DNA of 64,000 bases, from assembly GCA_963709075.1 (NCBI GenBank), contig CAVPUY010000005.1:62001-126000 (forward strand). The letters run 5' to 3'. Below, in pieces: positions 41,619 to 49,715 of the stretch. Made by a program: the position numbers and the translations under genes. The notes under the pieces were generated by a model. It saw only the letters and a program-made list of their open reading frames with translations. It did not search any database and was not told where the DNA came from. This DNA comes from Palsa-506 sp963709075. Lineage in GTDB: Bacteria; Actinomycetota; Actinomycetes; Streptosporangiales; Streptosporangiaceae. Numbering within the stretch: position 1 is the stretch's first letter; every line of letters starts with the position of its first letter.

Positions 41619-41760
41619 CCACGCCACCAGCCGGGGCCGACCACGCCACCAGCCGAGGCTGACCACGCCGAGCCTGCGCGGCGCGGCGCCAGCCACCGCC
41701 CGCCCGCCAGCCAGCTGCGCGGCGCGGCCCGCCCGCCAGCCAGCCCCTCGCTCCCGCGGC
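41616..41760. repeat. 22-bp tandem repeat starting at the stop codon, plus a second direct repeat
   Basis: The stop codon and following 19 bases (TGACCACGCCACCAGCCG...) recur at 41638 and partially at 41660, a 22-base period. Downstream, TGCGCGGCGCGGC occurs at about 41675 and 41716, and CGCCCGCCAGCCAG at 41701 and 41730. No gene is present. Confidence 0.8.
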
Positions 41761-41761
41761 A

Positions 41762-41819
41762 ACCCGGTGATCATGACGTTCAACGGCATCTAAGCCGTTG
41801 AACGTCATGATCACCGGGT
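41762..41819. terminator. 26-bp perfect inverted repeat
   Basis: The arms 41762-41787 and 41794-41819 are perfect reverse complements around a 6-base loop (ATCTAA). The core GATCATGACGTTCAACGGC is notably less GC-rich than the surroundings. It may terminate the upstream propeller gene, but its length and composition are also compatible with a small mobile or repetitive palindromic element. Confidence 0.75.
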
Positions 41820-42052
41820 CCTGCGGGCGGGTTCGGCGGGTTAGAAACCCCACGGGCTTTAGTTCAAGCAGCAGTTTGCTGATCCTGCGGCCGAGGCCGG
41901 CCAGGCCGGCCACCGAGGCTGAGCGGATGCACAGGCAAAACCCAGCGAAGCCGGGGGTTGTTACCGGCGGTGCGCCAGGGACGGCGATCTAGCGTCTGCG
42001 GTGCCTGCCCGCTTGGCGGCAGGATCCAGCTGCAGAATGCGAGGCTTCAACG
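41820..42052. other. Intergenic stretch after the long palindrome
   Basis: No gene is supported. GTTAGAAACCCCACGGGCTT at about 41839-41860 resembles the 3' end region of IS200/IS605-type elements, but there is no transposase or TnpB reading frame nearby, so this is only a possible relic. Confidence 0.3.
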
Positions 42053-43152
42053 ATGCTCCGACGTCCCACGCCCGGGCTGCGCTCGGCGGTAGCCGTCACC
42101 GGCGCGGCGTGCGCGCTCAGCGCTGCCGGCATGCTGGCCGCGACCGCCGCGCCTGCCCTGGCCGCGACCACCGCGACCGCCGCGCCACCCCCGGCGAGCC
42201 CCTGGTCCGCCCCGAAGGGCCCGCTGCCGCACGCGTTTACCGATGTCGCGCCCGCGCTCGCCGCGGTCTCCTTCCCCGGCTCGCCTGTTCGCAGGCTGCT
42301 GGTTGCCTGGCGGGGCCAGGCCTCCGGCCGGGTCTTCTACCAGACCCGGCGCTCGCTGCTGGCTGGTCACTGGTCGGCCCGGCACTCGGTTCCGCTGGCC
42401 AGGACCAGCCGGGCGCCGTCGGTCGCGTCGTACACGGACCCGAACGGCAGGCACGCCGAGGTAGCGGTGTGGACGGGTCGCGGTAACCGGCACATCTGGT
42501 ACTCCCAGGGCGAGACCAGGCGCGACGGCCGGGTGTCCTGGACCCTGCCGCGGGCATTGCCGCGGACGGCAAGGGACACGACGGGCAGCGCGCCCGCGAT
42601 CTTCTTCCCGTACGATCGGTACGTCGCCGTGGTCGCCTGGAAGGGGCCGCGGCATCACGTCCGCTATGCGATCGGCATCCCCGGCCGGCCGGCGCGCGGT
42701 TTCCGCTGGTCGCCGTCACGCCGGATCCCTGACGCCGTCACCCGGAGCGCCCCGGCGATCGCCGAGGTCCAGGCCGCCCGGCACGCGGCAGCGTCTACGT
42801 GCTGTGGCGCGGCGGGCACACGGATCGGGTCCGCTTCGCGACCACGCCGGACCCGCTGACCACCGCGCGCGGCCTGAGCTGGACGCGGCCGGCGGTGCTG
42901 CCGGGCGCGGTGACCGGTGCTGCGCCTGCCGCCTCGTCGCTCGGCGGGCACGGCCGCGGTCCGCTCCTGGTGGCCTACAAGGCACCGCACTCCGTGCATG
43001 TCAGGTACCAGCTGGGCACGGGCGCCGGATGGACCGCGCCGCGCCGGGTCCCGGGGGCCAGGACCGTGGTTGCGCCAGCCTTGCTGGGCGGCGTGCTCGC
43101 CACGACGAGCCCGTCGGCAAGCGGGAGCATCTTCTTCCACATCTACGGCTGA
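42053..43152 (+). CDS. Secreted beta-propeller-like protein, one frameshift
   Basis: A predicted secreted protein. The N-terminus MLRRPTPGLRSAVAVTGAAC leads into a hydrophobic run ending TAAPALAATTA, a signal peptide with AxA cleavage site. The mature part contains repeating units with patterns such as LLVAWRGQASGRVFYQTR, HAEVAVWTGRGNRHIWYSQ and YVAVVAWKGPRHHVRYAIG, then after a shift near 42780 YVLWRGGHTDRVRFATTP and LLVAYKAPHSVHVRYQLG. The recurring hydrophobic-Trp/aromatic blades suggest a sialidase-like propeller, but no catalytic motif is clear. It follows the other propeller gene. Confidence 0.72.
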
Positions 43153-43172
43153 GCCAGTTCCGGTTCCTTTGT

Positions 43173-43216
43173 GCGCGGAAGATCCGGCACGTCGTGACGT
43201 GCCGGATCTTCCGCGC
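43173..43216. terminator. 21-bp perfect inverted repeat after the secreted propeller gene
   Basis: The arms 43173-43193 and 43196-43216 pair perfectly with a 2-base gap (core CGGAAGATCCGGCACGTC). It begins 21 bases after the stop at 43152. A strong intrinsic terminator is the simplest reading. Confidence 0.75.
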
Positions 43217-43383
43217 TCGGGGACCGCCGGGCCGGGCCGCGTGTCGCGTGGGGTACCGGGCGGGCATCTTCCTGCTGCAGGCGGGCCGCTGGGCGGCGGG
43301 ACGGCGGGACGGGCCACAGGGAGACAGCTTGCCGACGGGGATCTGCATTCGATGACGCCGCCGCTGGGCCCGGCATTGCCGGG

Positions 43384-43884
43384 ATGGTGCTCCGGGCCTG
43401 GACCCGCCGGATGGAAATGGACGTGAGCTTGCTGGAAGACAAGCTGGAGGCAGTGGGATACGGGTTCTTCATCCCGCTATTCTTCGTGAGCTCCGGGATG
43501 GGCCTCGACGTGCGGGCGATCGCCGATCCGCTCCGGCTGCTGATCTTCTTCGGCCTGCTGCTGGTCGTCCGCGGCCTGCCCGCGCTGGTCGTAGACCGCC
43601 ATGCGCTGCCGCGGCGGCAGCGGATCGAGATGACCTTCATCACCGCCACCACGATGCCGCTGATCGCGCTGGCCGAGATCGGGCTGCGCGACGGCGTGAT
43701 GGTCCCGGCGAACGCGGCGGCGATAGCAGGCGCCGGCGTCCTGCCGGTTCTGGTCTACCCGCCGGTGGCCGCCGCCCTGGCCGGGCGGGGCCGTAAGGAC
43801 CCGGCCGGCCCGGCCGGTCCTGCCCGGCCGGGCGCCGCCGGGCCAGACGAGCGCGGCCTGGCCGGCGAGTTTCCTTGCGGCTAG
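43384..43884 (+). pseudogene. Truncated Kef-type cation/proton antiporter (C-terminal part)
   Basis: About 160 residues matching only the C-terminal third of a CPA2/Kef antiporter: GMVLRAWTRRMEMDVSLLED, KLEAVGYGFFIPLFFVSSGM, LLIFFGLLLVVRGLPALVV and ITATTMPLIALAEIGLRDG. Just upstream, another frame still reads GPGIAGMV as the family would, but nothing earlier is present before the hairpin at 43173-43216. A complete gene would be near 400 residues. It is thus a 5'-deleted relic. Like the RCK relic at 3120-3570 it concerns potassium or proton transport. Confidence 0.65.
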
Positions 43885-45070
43885 CCAGGCCGCCGCCCAG
43901 AGCGTGGCGATCCCCTGGCCCACGCCGATGCACATGGTGGCGGCTGCCCTGCTGGCGCCGGCGGCGGCGGAACTCGTGCAGCAAGGCGGTGGTGATCCGG
44001 GCACCCGAGCAGCCAAGCGGATGGCCGATCGCGATCGCGCCGCCGTTGACGTTCACCCGTTCCGGGTCGAGCTTCAGCTCGCCGAGCACCGCGACGGCCT
44101 GTGCGGCGAATGCCTCGTTGACCTCGGCCAGGTCCAGCTCGTCGGCCTGCCAGCCCGCCCGGGCCAGCGCCTTTCTCATCGCCGGCACCGGGCCGATGCC
44201 CATGTAGTCCGGGTGCACGCCGGCCGCGGCCGTGCCCGCGTACCTGGCGATCGGCTCCGCGCCCGCGGCGGCGGCCGCCCGCTCGGACATCAGCAGCAGC
44301 CCGGCCGCACCGTCGTTGAGCGGTGACGAGTTGCCGCCGGTCACGGTGCCCCCCGGGCGGAACGCCGGCTTCTTGCCGGCCAGTTCGGCCATCGTGAGGT
44401 CCGGCCGGATGCCCTCGTCCGCCGTCACCACGCCATCCGGTGCCGTCACCGGGATGATCTCCTCGGCCAGCCGCCCGGCGGCCTGCGCCGCCCCCGCCCG
44501 CTGATGGCTGAGCAGCGCGAACTCGTCCTGCTGTGTCCTGCTGACCCGGTACCGCTCGGCGACGTTCTCGGCGGTCTCGCCTAGGGTGATCGGCGGGTAA
44601 AGCTCTTTCATCCGCGAGCTCACCAGCCGCCAGCCGAGCCTGGTGTCGGCCACCCCGGCGTCCCGCGGGAACGGCCCGTCGGCTCGCGGCAGCACGAACG
44701 GGGCCCTGGTCATCGACTCCGACCCGCCTGCCAGGCAGATGTCGGCCTCGCCGGCCGCGATCGCCCGGGCGGCATCGGCGATCGCCTCCATCCCGGAGCC
44801 GCACAGCCGGTTGACCGTCGCGCCGGGGATGCTCACCGGCAGCCCGGCGAGCAGGACGCCCATCCGGGCCACGTTCCTGTTGTCCTCGCCTGCCTGGTTG
44901 GCCGCGCCCCAGTACACGTCGTCGATCGACGCCGGGTCGAGCTGCGGGCTGCGCGCGACCAGCACGCTGATCACCTCGGCGGCGAGATGGTCCGGCCGTA
45001 CCCCGGCGAGAACTCCCTTGATCTTCCCTACTGGCGTCCGGCAAGCGTCCATCGCGAAGACCGCGCCCAT
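43881..45070 (-). CDS. Acetyl-CoA acetyltransferase (thiolase), frameshifted near the 3' end
   Basis: A thiolase, degradative or biosynthetic (acyl-CoA C-acyltransferase). The start is ATG 45070 (MGAVFAMDACRTPVG), 4 bases after GGAGGT. The active-site nucleophile is Cys90 in TVNRLCGSGMEA. Further conserved segments are NPLND-like GNSSPLNDGAAGLLLMSE, LDLAEVNEAFAAQAVAVL and NVNGGAIAIGHPLGCSGAR (His). After a shift near 43960 the last active-site Cys appears in CIGVGQGIATLW. The end is either 43881 or further on in the other frame. About 396 residues. It could act in beta-oxidation with the SDR, but they are not clearly one operon. Confidence 0.9.
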
Positions 45071-45128
45071 CGGCACCTCCAGCTCCGAGGCCAAATCCCG
45101 CCAGTTGAGACTACCCGGGCCGCCATCG

Positions 45129-45210
45129 GTCAGATCCGGGCCAGCCGCCGCCGGCCGGTCAGATCTGGGCCAGCCCACCGCCGGCCAGTCAGATCTGGGC
45201 CAGCCCGCCG
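45129..45210. repeat. 30-bp tandem repeat carrying copies of the SDR gene end
   Basis: The SDR stop with its preceding codons (TCAGATCTGGGCCAGCCC on the plus strand) recurs at about 45158 and, with one change and a 1-base indel, at 45129, a period of about 30 bases. The downstream copies could each encode GLAQI plus a stop. Confidence 0.8.
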
Positions 45211-45941
45211 TCGACGGCGACCTCGGAGCCGGTCATGTAAGACGAGGCCGGTGACGCAAGGAACAGCACGGCCGCTGCGGCCTCGTCCGGTTCGGCCAGC
45301 CGTTTCAGCGGGACGTTCTCGGCGGCCCATTGCCGCATGGCGCCGGCCAGGCCCGGATCGGCCGCCCCGGTCATCGGCGTGCTGACGGCGCCGAAGCTGA
45401 CCGTGTTGACCCGGATCTGGCGGCGGAGGAACTCCGGATCGGCGGCGAAGCCGCGGCCGAGGGCCCGGACTGCGGCCTTCGCCGCGGCGTACAGCGGATC
45501 GCCGAGCAGGCCCCGGCCGTGCGCTACCGAGGAGGTCAGGATGACCGACGCCGCGTCGGCCAGCAGCGGGCGGGCCTGCGTGACGGTGAAGAACGCCGAC
45601 TTCAGGTTGCTGTCGATCACCCGGTCGAAGTCGGCCTCGGTGGTGTCCCAGAGTTCCGGCGCGTTCGACGCGCCGGCATTGGCCACCAGGACGTCGATCC
45701 GGCCGAACCCGCGGCCGATCGCCTCGCCCATCGCGGCGGCGCCGGCCTGCGAGCCAAGGTCGGCCGCCACGGTGAGCACGCCCCCGCCAAGGCCGGCCGC
45801 GGCCCTGGCCAGTCTGGCCTCGTCCCGGCCGACGATCGCCACCCGGGCGCCTGCTGACGCGAGTGCCTGCGCGGCGGCGAGGCCGATCCCGCTGCTGCCG
45901 CCGGTCACCACGGCCAGCCGGCCGGTCAGCTCCTGCCCCAT
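45189..45941 (-). CDS. Short-chain dehydrogenase/reductase
   Basis: A 250-residue classical SDR, NAD(P)-dependent. The cofactor motif is VVTGGSSGIGLAAAQ, followed by LVANAGASNAPE. The catalytic Ser is in ILTSSVAHGRG and the Tyr-x3-Lys motif in DPLYAAAKAAVRALG. It ends with YMTGSEVAVDGGLAQI. Start ATG 45941. The substrate cannot be read. Intact. It lies upstream of the thiolase on the same strand, with the 30-bp repeat between them. Confidence 0.92.
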   Translation of the reverse strand: MGQELTGRLAVVTGGSSGIGLAAAQALASAGARVAIVGRDEARLARAAAGLGGGVLTVAADLGSQAGAAAMGEAIGRGFGRIDVLVANAGASNAPELWDTTEADFDRVIDSNLKSAFFTVTQARPLLADAASVILTSSVAHGRGLLGDPLYAAAKAAVRALGRGFAADPEFLRRQIRVNTVSFGAVSTPMTGAADPGLAGAMRQWAAENVPLKRLAEPDEAAAAVLFLASPASSYMTGSEVAVDGGLAQI

Positions 45942-46380
45942 CACAGCTCCCGTCACGCCCGCCGGTAGGGATCGCCGCCGCCGCCGACGGCCTGCCGATG
46001 CTAACCCGGTCCTGGGGCCTGACGTCCCGGGTCGTGCGGATCGGCCGGGCGGTGCCGCCTGGTTGCCCGGCCAGGTGCCTCGCCGCCACCAGGGCACGTG
46101 CCTCGCCGCGGTCACTGCCGGCCAGGTGCCTCGCCGCGGTCACTGCCGGCCAGGTGCCTCGCCGCGGTCACTGCCGGGAAGGTCACCGGGGCGAGCAGCG
46201 TCGGCGTCGTGGACGAACCCCCAAACACTGAACTCGGTGGCCTGGCGGCGGTAGGTGGTGCCGCCGTATCCCATGCCGGCAACCGATGTCGCTTCGGCCC
46301 GGCCCGGAACGCTCACCAAGGGCAACATCCGCAACATGGGCAGCGCGAACACCACCAACCACCCAGCTGCGGCACCGGGC
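45942..46380. other. Intergenic region with a 28-bp minisatellite
   Basis: No gene is convincingly supported. A 28-bp repeat occupies 46068-46181. The part from 46190 to 46380 is less GC-rich than its neighbours and has open frames on both strands, e.g. minus-strand GYGGTTYRRQATEFSVWGF, but none with a recognised family. Confidence 0.45.
46068..46181. repeat. 28-bp minisatellite, about 3.5 copies
   Basis: Units start at 46098, 46126 and 46154 with GTGCCTCGCCGCGGTCACTG and continue CCGGCCAG; a degenerate partial copy precedes at about 46068. The last copy ends in CCGGGAAG. It lies in the intergenic space between the ACP gene end and the SDR start. Confidence 0.85.
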
Positions 46381-46655
46381 TCAGCCGGGTTCCGCGGGAT
46401 TGACCGGGCCGGCCGGGCCGCAGTGCGGCGAGCGGGCCAGGATGAAGCCGGCCAGCGTCGCGAGCGAGGCCAGCGCATCGAGGTTGATGTCCTCGGCCGC
46501 GACGTCGACGCCGTACCGGCGGGTGATCTCGCGCAGCAGCAGCGTGCCGGCCAGCGAGTCAAGCCCGATGCCGGTGCCGAACAGGGGCGCGTCGGCGGGC
46601 GCCGAGCGCAGCTCAGGCCGGGCCGTGACGTCGGCCAGGATCTCGCGCAGTTCAT
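46381..46655 (-). CDS. Acyl carrier protein, one frameshift at the start
   Basis: A 4'-phosphopantetheine carrier. Reading from about 46645, the protein runs LDELREILADVTARPELRSA, then LFGTGIGLDSLAGTLLLREI with the modified Ser in GLDSL, then GVDVAAEDINLDALASLATL, and stops at 46381. ATG 46655 overlaps the FkbH-like stop (ATGA) but is one base out of phase, so a base is probably missing just after it. About 91 residues. FkbH enzymes typically load glyceryl units onto such stand-alone carriers. Confidence 0.82.
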
Positions 46656-47966
46656 CGAGAATCAGGGCGTGCCTCCGGTTCGCTCCTGTCCGGCTCGCCG
46701 GGGGCAGCCGGTCCGGTCAGCCAGCCGGGCAGATCCGGCAGCGGCCCGTCGAGCGACCTGCGGAACAGCACCCGCCGCCCGGCCGGCGCCCGCCGGCTGC
46801 CTCGTGGCCCACTGCGGTCTCACCGCCCGCAGTCGCCTCAGCACCCGCAGTTGCCTCGGCACCCGCAGTCGGCCTCAGCAGCCGTAGTTGCCCCACTGTT
46901 CGTACTTGCCTCACCGCCCGAGCTGCCTCGACCGCCGCAGCTGCCTCTCGCCTGCGGCCGTCCCGCCAGCAGCGGCCGCGCCCGGGGGTCGCGGCCCGGA
47001 GCGCGCGGCCAGGGCCAGCCGGAGCGGCACGTTCCTCGCGTTCAGCACGGCCGGCACCGCGACAGTGGTGGCGCCGTGGCCGGCCGCCGACCGGATGAGC
47101 CAGGCCAGCAGGGCGTCGATAACGCCGCGGCCCATCGCCCGGCACGACATCATCAGCAGCCGGACCGTCCACTGGGCGTCGCCGCGGTGCTCGACGACGC
47201 AGCCGCCGACGATTCCGTCGTCGCCGAAGCGGTCGCGCAGCCGGATGCTGATGACGTCCAGCCCGGGCGAGCCGATCATGGCGCGGAACTCGGCTTCCGC
47301 AGCGCCGCGGGCGGCCGAGTTGAACTGGTGCGTGCGCACCGAGAGCTCATGCAGCCTGGGCACGTCGGCATCCTCGGCCGGGTCGATCGCGATCTCGGTC
47401 CGGCAGTAGCGCAGGAAAGCGTCCCTGGATCCGCCGAACTCGCGCTCGGCTGCCTGGCGCCGCTTCCTGTCGAGGTACAGGTCGCTGCGCCTGCGCGCCT
47501 CGTCGGTGACGACGGCCGGGCTGAACTCCGGCCAGCCGAGCGCATCAGTGACGTCCTCCGGCGACAGGACCAGCACGTCCGGCAGCGCGAAGGAGACCTC
47601 CGCCCGCTCGTACGGATCGTCGTCGACGAAGGCAATGGCATCGGCGCCGATGCCGAGCTCAGCCACGATCCGGCCGATCGCCGCTGATTTCCGGTCCCAG
47701 CCGCACTCGACCGCGACGAACTTGCCGCTGGTCACCCGAGCCGCGTAGGAGGCGGCGGCCGGCGGATTCCGGCTCGCGATCGCGTGCACGATGCCGCGGC
47801 TGGCCAGCTCGGCCAGCGCCGCGGCCATCTCCGGGTCAGCGCCAGGCTGCCGCGCGCCGGACTCGATGAAGGTCCCGGTGAGCAGGGTGTTGTCGATATC
47901 CCAGGCCACGCACTTGACCGCCGTCCTGGTGGCCGGACGGCTGCCCCGCTGCCCGGCCGGCGTCAT
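46652..47966 (-). CDS. FkbH-like HAD-superfamily protein with acyltransferase part, frameshifted near the 3' end
   Basis: A HAD-IIIC/FkbH protein. The HAD motif I is VKCVAWDIDNTLLTG and the later acidic motif FVDDDPYERAEVSFAL. The C-terminal acyltransferase-like half includes RLHELSVRTHQFNSAA and GRGVIDALLAWLIRSAA. Known FkbH enzymes take 1,3-bisphosphoglycerate, dephosphorylate it and pass the glyceryl group to a carrier protein; the adjacent ACP fits. The start ATG 47966 overlaps the GNAT stop. Near 47010 the frame shifts, the gene crosses an 18-bp repeat, and it ends VLFRRSLDGPLPDLPGWL... at 46652. About 437 residues. Confidence 0.85.
46822..46900. repeat. 18-bp tandem repeat near the FkbH-like 3' end
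   Basis: About four copies of an 18-base unit (GCACCCGCAGTTGCCTCG and variants), probably an expanded linker before the C-terminal tail. Minus-strand translation gives repeats like AGAEAT. Confidence 0.75.
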
Positions 47967-48472
47967 GACGGTGCCTGGCCGCCCGGCGGCAGCCGCTTCT
48001 CCATCGTGAGGTGTGCCGCCTCGAAGCCGAACTTCCGGTACAGCGTGCGCATGCCCAGGTTCCCGGCGTGGACCTTGCCGGTCAGCTGGGTGAGTCCAGC
48101 ATCGGCCGCTGCCTGCAGCACCGCGGCGAGCAGCAGTTCCCCGACCTGGCTGCGGTCCGGGACATCGGCGACGGCGAGCGACCGGAAGTTGCCGTACCTG
48201 GCGCCGGTGAGCGAGTTCGTCCGCGGCGACATCCAGGCCCAGCCCGCCAGCCCGCTTGCTGCCCGGCCGACGGCAACCAGCATGATCTCCCCCGGCCTGC
48301 CGAGCGAGCCGGAGACGCGCTTGCGGTGCAGCACCGGGTCGGTGATCGCCTCGTCGCTGAACGATACCTTCGCGATCTCGATCTCGAACTGCGCGATGGC
48401 GTCGAGGTCGCCCTCGGCTGCGCGGCGGATCACGTACCTCGCCGGGCTGTCCGGCGCGCCTGTCCCGGTCAT
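47963..48472 (-). CDS. GNAT-family N-acetyltransferase
   Basis: A 169-residue acetyl-CoA-dependent acetyltransferase. It begins MTGTGAPDSPARYVIRRA at ATG 48472, overlapping the aminopropyltransferase-like stop. The GNAT core runs DLDAIAQFEIEIAKVSF, LVAVGRAASGLAGWAWM, and the acetyl-CoA-binding region SQVGELLLAAVLQAAADAG, then VHAGNLGMRTLYRKFGFEA. The longer frame upstream to 48601 is a shadow of the preceding gene. Given its operon it may acetylate an amine made by the pathway, but this is inference. Intact. Confidence 0.88.
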   Translation of the reverse strand: MTGTGAPDSPARYVIRRAAEGDLDAIAQFEIEIAKVSFSDEAITDPVLHRKRVSGSLGRPGEIMLVAVGRAASGLAGWAWMSPRTNSLTGARYGNFRSLAVADVPDRSQVGELLLAAVLQAAADAGLTQLTGKVHAGNLGMRTLYRKFGFEAAHLTMEKRLPPGGQAPS

Positions 48473-49629
48473 CGCGGCTGCAGCGCCATCGGCCGGAATA
48501 CGGTGCCGCCGCATTGCGGGCAGCCAGCGGCCTGCAGGCCGGCGATCCTGGACCATTGCGCGCCTGGCCCGACCGCATGCACGGCGCCGCACGCGGCGCA
48601 CCGGTACGGCCGGGTGACCGCCGCTCGCAGGTCAGCGGTGTAGAGCGGCCCCTGGTAGGCGCCGGTGATCAGCGGCGTGGGCGCCGCGGTGGTGCGCAGG
48701 TGGTAAAGGTGGCTGGTACCGGCCAGGATGCCGGCGCCCACGTACTCGTTGAAGTTAGGCGTCATCGCGCGCACCGTCAGCCCCATGCCGGTGATCAGTT
48801 CCTGGGTGCGGAGGGTTTCCTCCGGCCGGCGCGCCCCGAAGGAGAAGAAGACATGCTGGCCGGCGTCTTCGCCGAGAGCGGCCACGGCCCGGGACAGGAA
48901 CAGGCTGGCCCCGGTCACCGTGTACGGCGGGTCGGTGCACGCCACGTCGAAGGCGCCCTGGAGGGCGGGCGGCAGCGGCTCGCGAAGATCATGCCGGACG
49001 AGTTCCGCTGTCACGCCGGTACCCGCGGTGCTCGCTGCGACGCACGCCAGTACGTCCGGGTCGGTGTCCAGCACGGTAAGCCGCCTGATGTCACCCGGCC
49101 GCCCGATCAGGGCGGCGAACCTGGCGATCGCGACGGAAACGAGATCGTCGTCGCCGAGGATGATGATCCGGGTGCCGGCCAGCGCGCCAGCCTCGTGCAT
49201 GGCCAGGACGCGGCTGATTTTCGTGTCGACGGTGCAGTGCGTCTGGTCGAGTTCCGGCTTGGCCTCGGGCGCGGCGGCAGCCGCCCGGTCCAGGTCGTCG
49301 TGCAGGGCGCCTGCGATCTCAGGGCTGGCGACCCCGCGGCCGTTGCATACCGGGCACCGCGCGCTCAGGTCTCGCTGGCCGCTGGCGAAGATGTCCCTGC
49401 TCGGCTGAGTCAGCCGGACCGGCCGGCCGCGGTCCACCACGTCACGCTTGCGCAGCTCGCTGCAGACGGCGGTGACGATGGGGACGGGCAGCCCGGCCAT
49501 CCGGCTGATTTCCCTGGCGGAGACCGGCTCCGCCCGGGCGATCGCCCGGATCACGTCCCGGACCCCCGAGGCTCCCTCGGCCAGCCCGACAGCCGACGCG
49601 ACTTCGGCGATCACAGAGTCGACATCCAT
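48469..49629 (-). CDS. bpsA: BpsA-like branched-chain polyamine synthase/aminopropyltransferase (DUF43 family)
   Basis: A 386-residue homologue of N4-bis(aminopropyl)spermidine synthase, which transfers aminopropyl groups from decarboxylated S-adenosylmethionine. The N-terminal winged helix (about 1-70, REISRMAGLPVPIVTAV) is followed by a CPVC pair at 92-95. The dcSAM-binding GDDDL motif is at 159-163 (IIILGDDDLVSVAIARF), and DPPYT at 233-237 in the active site. A C-terminal zinc ribbon (CAAC at 344-347, CPQC at 370-373) is an added module I do not know from the characterised enzymes. ATG 49629. Divergent from the AdoMet decarboxylase. Intact. Confidence 0.87.
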   Translation of the reverse strand: MDVDSVIAEVASAVGLAEGASGVRDVIRAIARAEPVSAREISRMAGLPVPIVTAVCSELRKRDVVDRGRPVRLTQPSRDIFASGQRDLSARCPVCNGRGVASPEIAGALHDDLDRAAAAAPEAKPELDQTHCTVDTKISRVLAMHEAGALAGTRIIILGDDDLVSVAIARFAALIGRPGDIRRLTVLDTDPDVLACVAASTAGTGVTAELVRHDLREPLPPALQGAFDVACTDPPYTVTGASLFLSRAVAALGEDAGQHVFFSFGARRPEETLRTQELITGMGLTVRAMTPNFNEYVGAGILAGTSHLYHLRTTAAPTPLITGAYQGPLYTADLRAAVTRPYRCAACGAVHAVGPGAQWSRIAGLQAAGCPQCGGTVFRPMALQPR

Positions 49630-49689
49630 GCTGACGTTCGCTGCCTCCCGGTGCGCGGCTGGCCGCGGCGCTGGTCTCTGCCCGGACGG

Positions 49690-49715
49690 CAGAACGTAAG
49701 GTATCCTCGCACATC
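49690..49715 (+). promoter_or_regulatory. Probable leaderless promoter of the AdoMet decarboxylase
   Basis: TATCCT at 49702-49707 looks like a -10 box and ends 8 bases before ATG 49716, so transcription would begin at or next to the start codon. No Shine-Dalgarno is present. The 86-bp gap to the divergent bpsA start leaves room for both promoters. Confidence 0.5.

Noticed and set aside
41839..41860. IS200/IS605 right end or guide-RNA-like sequence
   Set aside because: Only a short resemblance; no transposase or TnpB frame nearby, so it is not called as a mobile element.
46190..46380. Possible small gene on either strand
   Set aside because: Open frames exist but have no start signal, no family resemblance and are next to a minisatellite.
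46140..46655. 171-residue frame beginning MNCARSW
   Set aside because: Wrong frame over the ACP gene; the GLDSL carrier motif lies in another frame.
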